A stretch of 43,471 nt of DNA, from contig NZ_STGV01000010.1 in the NCBI RefSeq assembly GCF_004912165.1, positions 1 to 43,471 on the forward strand, read 5' to 3'. How positions within the stretch are numbered: position 1 is the first letter of the stretch; the number at the start of each line of letters is the position of its first letter. Shown here piece by piece: positions 26,674 through 35,789 of this stretch. The notes beneath the pieces are model-generated. The model was not told the origin of the DNA, did no database searches, and worked only from the letters and a program-made list of their open reading frames with translations. Source of the DNA: Peteryoungia ipomoeae. Its GTDB lineage: Bacteria; Pseudomonadota; Alphaproteobacteria; Rhizobiales; Rhizobiaceae. A program made the position numbers and the translations under genes.

Positions 26674-27300
26674 CTAGGATTTCAAGGCCAAAGCCCAGGC
26701 CGCAGCGATCATCGCGCCACCTGCAACCCGTTGCGCCGCGCGGCGGTAGGGCCATCCCTGAGAAGCTTTTGCGATCGTGGCAGCGGTCACCGCATAGCCA
26801 ATCTTCACGCCCGCAACTGCAATCACCGTGATGGCCGCAATCAAGGCGATATCGGTTATCGTCACGGCGGTCAGGTCGACGAAGACGGGGAACAGCGCCG
26901 CATAAAACAGGATCGCCTTTACATCACCGAGTGTCAGCCCGATCCCGGCGGCGAAGCTGATCCAAAGACCGCCCGGCCCGCCCGCCGCGGCGGAGCCACT
27001 CAACGCGGCAGGCTCGCTCCGGATCAAGCTGATCCCGAACCAGACAAGATAGGCTGCGGCGGCATAGCGCAGCACTGTAAAGAATGTCCCCATTGCCTCG
27101 GCCATCGCGGCCAGCCCGACGACGGCCAGAGCGACAAAGACCAGGTCCCCCATGGCGATCCCCAGCGAGGCTGCAATGCCATGGCGCACGCCATGGGTTG
27201 CCGAGCGAACGACAACGAGCGCCACACTTGAACTGGGCAAAGCGGCCAGAGCGATCATGGCCAGGAAAAGCGACAGCGATCCCGTGAAAGTTATAAGCAT
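26674..27300 (-). CDS. LysE/RhtB family amino-acid exporter
   Basis: This 208-residue protein has six hydrophobic segments in the LysE/RhtB arrangement. The family context is visible in PSSSVALVVVRSATHGVRHGIAASLGIAMGDLVF near the N-terminus and LRYAAAAYLVWFGISLIRS, with WISFAAGIGLTLGDVKAILFYAALFPVF in the middle. Members export amino acids or related small molecules. The substrate cannot be read from the sequence. It is divergent from a TetR gene, 169 bp apart, which probably controls it. Confidence 0.9.
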   Translation of the reverse strand: MLITFTGSLSLFLAMIALAALPSSSVALVVVRSATHGVRHGIAASLGIAMGDLVFVALAVVGLAAMAEAMGTFFTVLRYAAAAYLVWFGISLIRSEPAALSGSAAAGGPGGLWISFAAGIGLTLGDVKAILFYAALFPVFVDLTAVTITDIALIAAITVIAVAGVKIGYAVTAATIAKASQGWPYRRAAQRVAGGAMIAAAWALALKS

Positions 27301-27349
27301 ATCCTCCAGCCGACAGACAAGGCGACAGGTTAGGATCAGAGTACCGTGG

Positions 27350-27362
27350 CTGCAAGTTGCAG
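27350..27362. promoter_or_regulatory. palindrome between lysE-like and tetR genes
   Basis: CTGCAA-G-TTGCAG is a perfect 13-bp palindrome in the 169-bp divergent region, about 50 bp upstream of the exporter start and 108 bp upstream of the TetR start. A TetR-type dimer could bind it. No other dyad in the spacer is as good. Confidence 0.4.
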
Positions 27363-27469
27363 GGTTGAAGATGCAGGGTGGATCGCGGCAAGATCGTCTT
27401 TCTCTCCCGCTGCAGGCATAACCATGCGGATTTCAGGATGCGGTTTGATTACCCGGAGGACAGATCGAC

Positions 27470-28081
27470 ATGACCGAAACAACGGCAGCCCGCATCATCG
27501 CAGCGGCAGAGACACTGTTTTACGAACACGGGCTGCGCAGCGTGGGTGTCGATGCGATTGCCGAGCGTGCCGGCGTGACGAAACGCACGCTCTATAACCA
27601 TTTTCAAAGCAAGGATGCCCTGATCGCCGCCTATCTGGAGGCGCGCGACAGCGCGACCGTGGAACGCTACCGCACATGGCTGGGCGATCGGGGCCGACCG
27701 TTGCCCGAGCGCGTGGAGGGCATGTTCGCGGCCCTTGCCGATCACGCCCGGAACCCCAGATGGCGTGGCTGCGGCTTCACCCGCGCGGCCGTCGAATTGG
27801 CCGGTCAGCCGGGACATCCGGCGGTCCTGATGGCCTCGCGGCACAAGAAACGCTTTGCCGCTTGGCTGGAACAAGAACTGCGTGACGGTGGGGCGCGAGA
27901 CCCGCGGCCGCTGGCGTTGCATATCGCCATGATGATCGAAGGCGCGATCGCCTATATGCTCATTCACGGAGATACATCTTACGCCATGTCGGCCGGGGAG
28001 GCCGCAGCCAGCCTTGTCGCCAGCGATATGAACGAGGGGGCATCATCGCGGGGCGAGGCCCGCCTCTCCATCCGAAGCTGA
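27470..28081 (+). CDS. TetR family transcriptional regulator
   Basis: This 203-residue protein has the TetR N-terminal HTH (ARIIAAAETLFYEHGLRSVGVDAIAERAGVTKRTLYNHFQSKDALIAAYL, residues about 7-55). The rest is a helical ligand domain including RNPRWRGCGFTRAAVELA, a motif with a single Cys seen in one TetR subgroup. It is divergent from the LysE-type exporter and 93 bp upstream of the MFS gene, so it could regulate either. The ligand is unknown. Confidence 0.93.
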   Translation: MTETTAARIIAAAETLFYEHGLRSVGVDAIAERAGVTKRTLYNHFQSKDALIAAYLEARDSATVERYRTWLGDRGRPLPERVEGMFAALADHARNPRWRGCGFTRAAVELAGQPGHPAVLMASRHKKRFAAWLEQELRDGGARDPRPLALHIAMMIEGAIAYMLIHGDTSYAMSAGEAAASLVASDMNEGASSRGEARLSIRS

Positions 28082-28174
28082 CCTGAAGACTGGCGAGCGC
28101 CAGTATACCGACTAGTGAATGTCTTCTGACATGCGGATGCCTAAGGTCGGCATTTTCGGCAAGGGGAACATCAC

Positions 28175-29389
28175 ATGTCAAAACGGACCAGCGCGGACTG
28201 GACGCCGGCCCTCCTGATCTCGCTCGTCGCTGCAGGATCGATCCTGTCGCTGTCCATGGGACTTCGCCAGAGCCTCGGGCTCTTCATGGAGCCCATGGTG
28301 CGCGGGGGTGCGGTCACTGTCGCGACCTTCGGCTTCGCAATGGCGATGCAGAACCTGGCCTGGGGAATCGGCCAGCCCTTCATGGGCGCTATCTGCGACC
28401 GGTATGGCGGGCGCCTCGTCGTGGCTGGGGCCGCCGTCCTCTATTGCGCCGGTCTGGCGATGATGGTCTCGGGCGGCGCACTCGGCCTCTATATCGGCGG
28501 CGGGCTTCTGATCGGACTTGCGGTGGCGGCGACATCACACGGCGTGCTGGTCGGCATCATCTCGCGGCTCGCCTCTCCTGCGATCCGCGCCACAGCCGTA
28601 TCGATACTCGCAGCGGTCGGATCGCTCGGAACCTTTGTCGTAGCGCCGGCGACCCAGGCGATAATCGGGCGATGGAACTGGCAAACCGCGTTGGCGGGGC
28701 TTGCGCTGCTGGCGGCCTCCCTGACGGCAATGGCTTTTCTGTTCCGCCGCAACGCGCCACGCGCCACAGGCGCGCCGGCGAGCCCCAATGCCCGCCGCGC
28801 GATTGGCCAAGCCCTGTCGAACCGCAGCTTTGTCATCACGACCCTGGCCTTCTTCGCTTGCGGGTTCCAGCTGATCTTCATCGCTACCCATCTGCCAAAC
28901 TTCATCGCTATCTGCGGCCTGCCCCCGTCCGTCGGCGCCAATGCGCTAGCCTTGATCGGCATATGCAATGCCTTCGGCACGCTGCTTGCGGGATACCTTT
29001 GCCAACGCTGGGGAAACGGGCCTGTGCTGGCAATGATCTATCTCTTGCGCACCCTGTCGATAGCGCTGTTTTTCGCCTTGCCCGTCACTGTAGAGACCAC
29101 GCTCATCTTCGCTGCCGCGATGGGCTTTCTGTGGCTCAGCGTCGTGCCTCCGATCAGCGGGATCATCAATAGCCTGTTCGGGCCCGCCAACTTCGGCACC
29201 CTCTTCGGCGTGATGTTCCTCAGCCATCAGATCGGCGCCTTCCTCGGCGCCTGGCTTGGCGGGCTGAGCTATCAGATCAGCGGCACTTATTCGATGGGCT
29301 GGCTCGCACTGGTCGCCGTCGGAGCGATGGCGGTGGTACTGCAGCTTGGCGCTAGCATGGAACGGACGCTACGTCTTCCTTCATCATGA
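28175..29389 (+). CDS. major facilitator superfamily transporter
   Basis: The 404-residue protein has 12 predicted transmembrane helices and the MFS loop 2-3 motif in a relaxed form (GAICDRYGGRLVVAGA). The N-terminal RQSLGLFMEPMVRGG and the AMAMQNLAWGIGQPFMGAI helix are typical of the oxalate/formate-antiporter-like MFS branch (COG2814/2223 style). The start MSKRTSADW follows AAGGGGAA. It lies 93 bp after tetR on the same strand and may be co-transcribed. The substrate is not predictable. Confidence 0.92.
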   Translation: MSKRTSADWTPALLISLVAAGSILSLSMGLRQSLGLFMEPMVRGGAVTVATFGFAMAMQNLAWGIGQPFMGAICDRYGGRLVVAGAAVLYCAGLAMMVSGGALGLYIGGGLLIGLAVAATSHGVLVGIISRLASPAIRATAVSILAAVGSLGTFVVAPATQAIIGRWNWQTALAGLALLAASLTAMAFLFRRNAPRATGAPASPNARRAIGQALSNRSFVITTLAFFACGFQLIFIATHLPNFIAICGLPPSVGANALALIGICNAFGTLLAGYLCQRWGNGPVLAMIYLLRTLSIALFFALPVTVETTLIFAAAMGFLWLSVVPPISGIINSLFGPANFGTLFGVMFLSHQIGAFLGAWLGGLSYQISGTYSMGWLALVAVGAMAVVLQLGASMERTLRLPSS

Positions 29390-29408
29390 CCAAGGGTTCG
29401 GTCCTTGG
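29390..29408 (+). terminator. hairpin directly after the MFS gene
   Basis: CCAAGG-GTTCGGT-CCTTGG begins immediately after the MFS stop codon. A 6-bp stem with a 7-base loop and no T-run make this only a weak intrinsic terminator candidate. The next 230 bp to 29640 hold no recognisable feature. Confidence 0.3.
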
Positions 29409-29640
29409 CCGGCAGCCAGTCATACCGCCAACAAAACCCAACCGTCGCCCATATGGCTGAAAAACGGAAAGGCCTTGAATGGAGTTCAGCTGTTGGCCCC
29501 GCTATTCCGCAACGTCTTGCGGTTGATTGGAATTGAACCGGGGACAAATCGGTGTGGTAACCTATGCATTGGGAGATGGGTTCTGCTGGCGCAGTAGAAT
29601 TATGGAACTAAACGATGCGCTTGTTTAAGAGAAATGAAAA

Positions 29641-29898
29641 ATGAGATTATTTCTATATTTGGTTGGAGTGGGCCTTATCATGGCTTTCGGCCTGCCATTT
29701 GCTGCTTCTATGGTGGGGCAACGGGCGTTCACTGCTTGTGTAAGTAGGCTTGGGGCGGACCCACCCAATCTGCCCACCGCTGTCGAGGCTTTTGACGCAT
29801 GCGCGATGGATCAGGGAGCGAAGCTTCGTGCGGTCGAAGTTCCGCCAATGCCGCGCAAGCCAAATTCCTACACCGCCAATTGGGCATTCTGGGACTAA
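29641..29898 (+). CDS. small hypothetical secreted protein
   Basis: An 85-residue frame starts MRLFLYLVGVG with a hydrophobic signal segment (LFLYLVGVGLIMAFGLPFAAS). The polar mature part contains two Cys (FTACVSRLG and FDACAMDQG) spaced 20 residues apart, possibly a disulfide, then a Pro-rich tail (VPPMPRKPNSYTANWAFWD). Upstream bases are AT-rich with only a weak purine run (AGAGAAATG) as ribosome-binding site. I do not recognise a family. The coherent signal peptide and polar C-terminus support a real gene. Confidence 0.5.
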   Translation: MRLFLYLVGVGLIMAFGLPFAASMVGQRAFTACVSRLGADPPNLPTAVEAFDACAMDQGAKLRAVEVPPMPRKPNSYTANWAFWD

Positions 29899-30001
29899 AT
29901 ACCTGCCCGGTTGGGCGCGTGGTGGAGTGACGCGGAGAAGGCTGGCCGGCCCCACGCGCAGAATTAGACCTTACAGCAAATATCGAGGGTCGAAATGGTG
30001 T

Positions 30002-30513
30002 TCATCGCGGCCTGCCTGCTGCTTTCTTTTTGTGCCTACTGATGGCGAGGCCATCTGCGGCGATCACCTCGAGCTTAGTTACGCCAATGAATCCGAATAT
30101 AGAACGAAGGTAGGCCTCGGCGTGTTCGCCCGGAGCCAAGGCGTTGCCCGTTCGATAGTCCCGCCGCGCGCCACGGCGAGAATGACCCGGTTGTTTCTTG
30201 ACAAGCCTTCGGGGCCATGGGGTGTGCAGCGGAATGTTCGGCCTGGAACCACGATCCGGTCAATCCATGCCTTGAGCTGGCTTGAGACACCCAAGTTGTA
30301 AAGCGCGACGCCATTGACGATGACATCGGCCGCCAAGAACTCGCTGAGAACGCCTTCACCGATGACTGCCGGGGCGGCGGGAAGCAGGTCGTCGGCAGTC
30401 AGATGTGGCAGAGGGCGGGTGACCAGATCTCGATGAACGATGGCCGCGGCTAGTACACGGCTTACGGACTGATCGCCGAGGATGCTGGAATCGATATGAA
30501 GCAGTTTCAACAT
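30002..30513 (-). pseudogene. degraded FMN-dependent NADH-azoreductase (azoR)
   Basis: The frame from 30513 reads MLKLLHIDSSILGDQSVSR, then EFLAADVIVNGVALYNLGVSSQLKAWIDRIVV and TFRCTPHGPEGLS, the AzoR FMN-binding fold, and stops at 30079. The normal C-terminus is found in another frame: GEHAEAYLRSIFGFIGVTKL and EVIAADGLAIS, running to a TGA at 30002. A frameshift near 30145-30160 explains this. The segment between SRVLAAAIV and HRDL also lacks about 15 residues present in normal AzoR, so there is an in-frame deletion as well. The gene is non-functional or makes a truncated protein. Confidence 0.82.
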
Positions 30514-30551
30514 TGATCTTTCCTAGATTTTACGGTGCGCAGTTCGTGCTT

Positions 30552-31034
30552 TCACGAACTGGCATGCGGCTTCAAGCCCAGCGCTTGCAGCTGCATTACG
30601 AGCAGTCCGAGGATAATCAGGCCGAGACCTGCAAGACGCGACCACGAGACAGGCTTTTGCGGCAGGCCGACGAGGCCCCACTGGTCAATGACAATTGACG
30701 CCAGCATCTGCCCGGCGATGGCCGCCATGATGAAGCCGGCAGCACCGAGCTTCGGCGCAAGCATGAGTGCGCCAGTTATATAGACGACGCCGACAACTCC
30801 ACCGATCCATATCCAGCGCGGCGCTTGGGCGAGATACGAAGGGGTAGGCGCCTGTACTTTCGCCAACACCATGACGGGCACGATGCAGGCAAAGCTGACG
30901 CATAAGGATACGAGCGTGCCCCACAGTGGATGGCCAAGCGTCCGTCCGAGGGCCGCATTGGCCCCGGCCTGAAACGGAACGACCGCACCGCTGATAACGG
31001 CGGCAAAAATGAGAAAAAGTGCATTGGTCTGCAT
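30552..31034 (-). CDS. DMT-superfamily YdcZ-like (DUF606) membrane protein
   Basis: The 160-residue protein has five hydrophobic segments, starting MQTNALFLIFAAVISGAVVPFQAGANAALGR. The conserved features of DUF606/YdcZ are the QAGANAALGR motif, WIWIGGVVGVVYITGALML and LGAAGFIMAAIAGQMLASIVIDQWGL. Members belong to the drug/metabolite transporter superfamily as half-size proteins. It is upstream of the decayed azoR on the same strand, 38 bp apart, and divergent from a LysR gene, the probable regulator. Confidence 0.9.
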   Translation of the reverse strand: MQTNALFLIFAAVISGAVVPFQAGANAALGRTLGHPLWGTLVSLCVSFACIVPVMVLAKVQAPTPSYLAQAPRWIWIGGVVGVVYITGALMLAPKLGAAGFIMAAIAGQMLASIVIDQWGLVGLPQKPVSWSRLAGLGLIILGLLVMQLQALGLKPHASS

Positions 31035-31107
31035 GGGGGAAACCTCCGATGCATAGAAGGTGCACTATTTACTTTGTCGATGGAAATTCCGATGTAATAT
31101 CGCGTTT

Positions 31108-32013
31108 ATGCATAGCACGAATATTCTTCGCGGCATCGACCTCAATCTCTTGGTGGTCCTTGATGTTCTCCTGGCCGAACGGCATGTCTCGCGTACGGCC
31201 GCCAGGCTCAATATGAGCCAACCCGCCGTCAGCCACGCGCTCGCGCGACTACGACTGCTGTTCGATGATCCCTTGCTGATCCGCCGTGGTGGGCAGCTTG
31301 TCCCTAGTTCCAAGGCGCTGGAGATTGCGTCGGTTCTCAGCGAAGCGCTGCGGCAGATGCGGGAAGTACTTGGCCCGGGCGGCTTTGACCCTCAGCGGGA
31401 GAAACGGACCTTTCGTCTTGCGATGTCCGATTACGGCTCTGCCATGGTCCTTCCCGGGCTTTTGCAACGACTGCGGCTTGAAGCGCCGAACATTGATGTG
31501 GTGGTCAAACAAGCAAGCCGGGAAGCCATGCTTCGGCTGCTGCTGGACGGCGAATGCGATCTCGCGCTCGGCGTCTTCCCCGATCTTCCCGAACGCCTCG
31601 AAACCGCTGAGCTTGCTATCGAGCATTTCGCCTGCCTTGCGGACCGGCAGAAAATGGCGGGCAAGGACCGGCTCGATCTAGAAACCTATCTTTCTCGTCC
31701 CCATGTCCTTGTCGCAATGACAGACGGTGCAAACACCGAGATCGACACGGCCCTGCACGTCATGGGCCATCGGCGCCGCATTGCGGTGACGCTGCCGCAT
31801 TGGGGAAACGCGCCGCGGCTGATCCAAGGGACGGATTTGGTCCTGACCGTTGCGCGCAATGCTCTTGCGCCATTCAAAGACGACACGTCGCTGATCCTCT
31901 TCGATCCACCATTTCAGATACCGCCCTTTGCCTTCGTCCAAGTTTGGCATGAACGACGCAGCGGCGACCCGGCCCACATGTGGTTGCGGGATGCCGTGGC
32001 GATCGCATGTTGA
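31108..32013 (+). CDS. LysR family transcriptional regulator
   Basis: The start MHSTNILRGIDLNLL at 31108 is preferred over an upstream one by alignment with the family, giving 301 residues. The HTH is clear (LNLLVVLDVLLAERHVSRTAARLNMSQPAVSHALARLRLLFDDPLLIRR). The substrate-binding domain follows from about residue 90 (KRTFRLAMSDYGSAMVLPGLLQRL). It is divergent from the YdcZ-like gene and probably controls it and the former azoR. A CGAT-GTAAT-ATCG dyad lies just upstream of the start. Confidence 0.93.
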   Translation: MHSTNILRGIDLNLLVVLDVLLAERHVSRTAARLNMSQPAVSHALARLRLLFDDPLLIRRGGQLVPSSKALEIASVLSEALRQMREVLGPGGFDPQREKRTFRLAMSDYGSAMVLPGLLQRLRLEAPNIDVVVKQASREAMLRLLLDGECDLALGVFPDLPERLETAELAIEHFACLADRQKMAGKDRLDLETYLSRPHVLVAMTDGANTEIDTALHVMGHRRRIAVTLPHWGNAPRLIQGTDLVLTVARNALAPFKDDTSLILFDPPFQIPPFAFVQVWHERRSGDPAHMWLRDAVAIAC

Positions 32014-32159
32014 CGGCTCTTGGCGCATCGTTCCGTGAGAAAGCGCGTCTACCCCCTTCAGTTGCAACCCGGCGCAGCCGGTCGCGTTGGGGGGCTAATC
32101 CACGATGCCCGTGCCGCATTTCTAACTGGCCCGCGAAATGCACCTCTAAAATGTCGGGA

Positions 32160-33517
32160 GATCGTGTCCCATGGAGTGGTGTAGCTGGATTTCATAGCCA
32201 TCGGTGATTTCCGGTAGGGTCGGGTTGCTTATGACCAACCTGAGGGACACCACCGATGACCGACGACATGATGAACCTGCGCTCACTCGTTGAGAAGAGC
32301 GCCGACGCCGATTTGCTGCGCGAGATGATCGGCTTTGCTGCCGAGAAGCTGATGGCGCTGGAGGTCGGGACGAAGACCGGCGCGGGCTATGGCGAGAAGA
32401 ACGGCTTCCGACTTGCCCAGCGCAACGGCTACCGCGATCGAGACTGGGAGACACGGGCTGGCACCGTCGAGCTGCGTATTCCGAAGCTTCGCACCGGCAG
32501 CTATTTCCCGAGTTTCCTGGAGCCGCGCCGCATGGCCGAGAAGGCCCTGACGGCAGTCATTCAGGAAGCCTATATCCAAGGCGTTTCAACCCGCTCAGTC
32601 GATGATCTCGTCAAGGCGATGGGCATGTCGGGCATCTCCAAGAGCCAGGTATCCCGGCTCTGCGAAGAGATCGATGACAAGGTCAAAGCCTTCCTCGACC
32701 GCCCCATCGAGGGCGAGTGGCCATACCTCTGGATCGATGCCACCTACCTGAAGGTTCGTCGCGGCGGTCGCATCGTCTCTGTCGCGGTCATCATCGCCGT
32801 GGGTGTGAACACCGATGGCCGACGCGAGGTGCTCGGCATGGAAATCGGCACATCTGAGGCAGAAGCGATATGGACCGAGTTCCTACGCAAGCTGACCAGA
32901 CGAGGCCTGCGCGGCGTCAAGCTCGTCGTCTCCGATGCGCATGAAGGCATCAAGGCAGCAGTGTCGAAGGTGCTCTCAGCCACCTGGCAGAGGTGCAGGG
33001 TTCACTTCATGCGCAATGCCTTGGCCCATGCCGGCAAGAGCGGACGGCGGGTCGTCTCCGCCTTCATCGCCACTGCCTTTGCCCAGGACACCCCGGAGGC
33101 GGCAAGCACCCAATGGCGTAACGTCGCCGACCAGATCAGGCCCAAGGTGCCGAAACTCGCCACGCTGATGGATAGTGCCGAACAGGACGTGCTCGCCTAC
33201 ATGACCTTTCCCAGGCAGCACTGGACCAAGCTCCACAGCACCAATCCGATCGAACGCCTCAACGGCGAGATTAAGCGCCGCACAGAGGTCGTCGGCATCT
33301 TTCCCAACGATGACGCAATCGTCAGGCTCGTGGGAGCGCTGCTCCTCGAACAAAACGACGAGTGGGCTGTCCAGCGATCCCGCTACATGACACTTGAGAC
33401 CATCGCCACGATGAGCGATGATCCGCTCATCAGCCTGCCAGCCGCAAGCTGACAATCATCCGGCCCTCTGGGATGAGCCGTGGTCGTCTAAGCTACACCA
33501 CTCCGTGGGACACGATC
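32160..33517 (+). mobile_element. IS256-family insertion sequence
   Basis: The 27-bp terminal inverted repeats begin GATCGTGTCCCA at 32160 and, reversed, at 33517, with one mismatch. ATGTCGG is repeated directly on both sides: at 32151-32157 on the left, two bases away from the repeat end, and at 33518-33524 on the right, directly adjoining. A 7-9 bp target duplication is therefore likely, with slight change on the left. The element has a single intact transposase gene. The disrupted target sequence is not a recognisable gene. Confidence 0.9.
32256..33452 (+). CDS. IS256 family (mutator-type) transposase
   Basis: This 398-residue DDE transposase opens with [21 protein letters not shown]. Catalytic motifs are [14 protein letters not shown] (first Asp), [19 protein letters not shown] (second Asp), [10 protein letters not shown], and the C-terminal [24 protein letters not shown] with the Glu. 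Length and order match the IS256/Mutator family. It lies inside matching inverted repeats, so the element is probably complete. Confidence 0.97.
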   Translation: MTDDMMNLRSLVEKSADADLLREMIGFAAEKLMALEVGTKTGAGYGEKNGFRLAQRNGYRDRDWETRAGTVELRIPKLRTGSYFPSFLEPRRMAEKALTAVIQEAYIQGVSTRSVDDLVKAMGMSGISKSQVSRLCEEIDDKVKAFLDRPIEGEWPYLWIDATYLKVRRGGRIVSVAVIIAVGVNTDGRREVLGMEIGTSEAEAIWTEFLRKLTRRGLRGVKLVVSDAHEGIKAAVSKVLSATWQRCRVHFMRNALAHAGKSGRRVVSAFIATAFAQDTPEAASTQWRNVADQIRPKVPKLATLMDSAEQDVLAYMTFPRQHWTKLHSTNPIERLNGEIKRRTEVVGIFPNDDAIVRLVGALLLEQNDEWAVQRSRYMTLETIATMSDDPLISLPAAS

Positions 33518-33539
33518 ATGTCGGATTTTTGCGAAAGGT

Positions 33540-33998
33540 TCAACGCGCCAGGCCAAACTGGATTTCGATGTGGTGATATGGAGCCCCGGGGCCGTTCCAG
33601 CCATGATATATCTCCCGGCTTTCGCCTGAGTAGATATAGCGGGACATATCCATTTCGGCGATAAGCGGCGCATACCCCTTTGTGAAGAGCGTTCGCAGTG
33701 ACCCTTGGTGCACTTTAGTCGCCACCATAATCGGCTCCAGATGAACAAGCTCCAGCTTGCCCTCGTAGCGCTCTGTCTTCTTTACCGGGCGGCATATTTC
33801 CCAATCGAAGAAAGTTTTGCTGTCCTTTGGCAGGTTGCGGGATATGAACAGCCACGGGCCATCAATCTCCAGCCCGGCGTCCGTGATCTCCGCATCTATT
33901 TTCGCAGCATACTCTGCTGCATACTGTTTGACGTCGGGAATCCGCAAACGCTTCTTTTTGCGTAGGACCCATAAATCCGGCGTTTCCTTGATCTCCAT
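33540..33998 (-). CDS. GyrI-like small-molecule-binding domain protein
   Basis: The 152-residue protein begins MEIKETPDLWVLRKKKRL and ends HGWNGPGAPYHHIEIQFGLAR. The segments EIDGPWLFISRNLP, DWEICRPVKKTE, HLEPIMVATKVHQGSLRTLFTKGYAPL and the EIQF end fit the GyrI-like/AraC-effector fold, which binds small ligands or acts as an inhibitor or enzyme. The role here is unknown. Its stop lies just 22 bp beyond the IS256 right end, but the domain appears complete. Assignment is by pattern. Confidence 0.75.
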   Translation of the reverse strand: MEIKETPDLWVLRKKKRLRIPDVKQYAAEYAAKIDAEITDAGLEIDGPWLFISRNLPKDSKTFFDWEICRPVKKTERYEGKLELVHLEPIMVATKVHQGSLRTLFTKGYAPLIAEMDMSRYIYSGESREIYHGWNGPGAPYHHIEIQFGLAR

Positions 33999-34175
33999 CG
34001 CTTTCTACCCCGCACCGCCTAAGAATTCACATCGTCCTCAGTATTCCGATAAAAGAATGCGATCGAGTCGAAACGTAGAACGATCTTTCACATTTCTTTA
34101 TAATCCGGGGATTTCATGGAAAACTCTTCCTGAAGCGGACTGAACGCAGAACAACCCATATTTAAGAGGCCCAGC

Positions 34176-34512
34176 GTGACTCGCCTGAAAAGTATTGGCA
34201 AGATCGCAGGTTTTCGCCTCGAAAGAGGCCCCTCGGCCAAAATGGAGGATCCCGCTTGGAAGACGAAGCAGAGCTGGATCACTCTCGCGACCGAAGACAG
34301 AACCATCAATCCTGATCTGGAGCGTGAAATGGCCAGCCACGCCGTCTTCGCCTCTCCCCCCAAAGGTAGCGGACGTCGCCGAGAAGGCTGTAGCTCTGGC
34401 ATCAGGTGGCGATCCGGCAACCCAGATCGCCACTGAACGCTTCATGGACTTGATCGGACACCAGTCTTTCAATCCAATATTAGCCAATGCATACCAGAGA
34501 CGGCAATGTTAG
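34176..34512 (+). pseudogene. remnant of an alpha/beta hydrolase (C-terminal part)
   Basis: The frame beginning at a GTG at 34176 reads IAGFRLERGPSAKMEDPAWKTKQ, SWITLATEDRTINPDLERE, then ASHAVFASPPK. This matches the C-terminal part of a family of alpha/beta hydrolases whose catalytic region reads PSWYxVATxDRxI and ends SHAVxxSQP. After a run of Cs at 34355-34361 the next matching part (KVADVAEKAVALASGG) lies in another frame, and about 12 residues before ASHAV are missing. The N-terminal two thirds of the gene are absent. It is thus truncated and frameshifted. Confidence 0.7.
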
Positions 34513-35054
34513 GTCGCTTTGATTGAGGACGAGAACCGGTAATGCAGCCGGACGCATCCCTGGTCGAGCGTCTTTGCACTGATCAGCTCCGGGCTCGACC
34601 TGAAGCCGGTCGGCGGAAAAAGAGGGCGACCACCGCCGAGCAGCTCGGGGATGATGTAGATCTCGATCTCATCAAGTGCGCCACGTTCCATAAACGCCAT
34701 CTGCAGCATACCCCCGCCCAGCATCCAGACGTCACCATCATCGAGAGCACGAAGCTCGGCTATGAGGTCGTCGACGCTGTCTCTAATCTCAATTATGCCC
34801 TTGGCATTTTCGATCGGCCGTGAGGTTACGACGATCACCTGCTGCTCGCCATAGGCCCAAGGTGCGGGATCTTTCGCAATGAAGTCGTAGGTGCCACGAC
34901 CCATGACGACTGTGCGAATTCCCTTCACGAAGATGCGATAATCATGCTCGCCCAAGTCCATACCGTCGTACTTGAACAGCCAGTCGAGCCTGTCGTTCTC
35001 ATCTGCAATGTAGCCATCGAGACTCGTTGCAATGTACCCGACGATTTTTGCCAT
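34509..35054 (-). CDS. dihydrofolate reductase family protein (RibD C-terminal-like)
   Basis: The 181-residue protein has the DHFR/RibD-C fold: KIVGYIATSLDGYIADENDRLDWLF at the start, then TVVMGRGTYDFI, VIVVTSRPI, VWMLGGGMLQMAFMERGALDEIEIYIIPELLGGGRPLFP, and RLHYRF at the end. These unassigned reductases use NADPH; their substrates are unknown. It is divergent from a TetR regulator across a palindrome, and probably repressed by it. Confidence 0.9.
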   Translation of the reverse strand: MAKIVGYIATSLDGYIADENDRLDWLFKYDGMDLGEHDYRIFVKGIRTVVMGRGTYDFIAKDPAPWAYGEQQVIVVTSRPIENAKGIIEIRDSVDDLIAELRALDDGDVWMLGGGMLQMAFMERGALDEIEIYIIPELLGGGRPLFPPTGFRSSPELISAKTLDQGCVRLHYRFSSSIKAT

Positions 35055-35070
35055 CGGCGCCTCCTTGATT

Positions 35071-35094
35071 TATAACCGAACGTACGTTTATATG
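35071..35094. promoter_or_regulatory. palindromic operator between the DHFR-like and TetR genes
   Basis: AACGTACGTT (35079-35088) is a perfect 10-bp palindrome, with further ATA/TAT symmetry on both sides. It lies in the 45-bp gap between the two divergent starts. A TetR repressor binding there would control both genes. Confidence 0.65.
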
Positions 35095-35099
35095 TCGAC

Positions 35100-35654
35100 A
35101 TGACGAGACGCAAGACAATCCCTGATAAACAGGTGCTCGACACCTTATTCGAGCTGATGATGAAGACAGGACCTGACGGTTTGACCTTTGCACTTGCGGC
35201 GAAGGCCTCAGGCTTGTCTGCAGCGACACTGGTGCAGCGCTATGGCAACCGTGAGCGCATGGTGGAGGCAATCCTCTCACAGGCCTGGGACCGCCTGGAT
35301 GCGGAGACGAAGGCCGCAGACGACGACGAGGATCTGTCGCCTGAGGGAGCCATCAAGCTTCTACTGCGCCTTATGTCTCCTGACACGGCTGAACGTGATG
35401 CAACTGATGGTCTTCTTCTCCTGCGAGAAGACATCCGAAACCCAAGACTTCGGGAAAGGGGCGCGGCGTGGGGACGCGCATTGGTCTCGGCACTGGGACG
35501 ACGGCTGTCTTCGGACCCGCAGGAGGCGGATATTCTAGGCTGGCAGATGGCCGCTCTCTGGCAGGGTGCGCACACCTGGTGGGCGTTCGATCAGACGGTG
35601 CCCGCAGATCTTGCAATCCGGCAGGCGCTGAATGATTGGCTGCAACGGCGCTGA
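35100..35654 (+). CDS. TetR family transcriptional regulator
   Basis: The 184-residue protein has the N-terminal TetR helix-turn-helix (DTLFELMMKTGPDGLTFALAAKASGLSAATLVQRYGNRERMVEAIL) followed by helices of an unidentified ligand domain. The start MTRRKTIPD at 35100 is 12 bp from the palindrome end. It likely represses the divergent DHFR-family gene and itself. The ligand is unknown. Confidence 0.9.
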   Translation: MTRRKTIPDKQVLDTLFELMMKTGPDGLTFALAAKASGLSAATLVQRYGNRERMVEAILSQAWDRLDAETKAADDDEDLSPEGAIKLLLRLMSPDTAERDATDGLLLLREDIRNPRLRERGAAWGRALVSALGRRLSSDPQEADILGWQMAALWQGAHTWWAFDQTVPADLAIRQALNDWLQRR

Positions 35655-35789
35655 CGATCAAACGCGCCTTACCCGCTCGCCTAGTTGTGCATGGGAGCAT
35701 GGTTCATCAGGTGCACTGTTGGTTCACGTCTTGCACGATCCAAAGGTCTGCATGACTGTCTGGACCATGCCAGTCGTCTCCGCCTTGAT

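Noticed and set aside
26570..26755. A 61-codon minus-strand frame after the LysE gene
   Set aside because: It overlaps the end of LysE in another frame, has no convincing start and no recognisable family.
34098..34487. A 129-codon minus-strand frame near the hydrolase remnant
   Set aside because: It is antisense to the recognisable hydrolase peptide and shows no domain.
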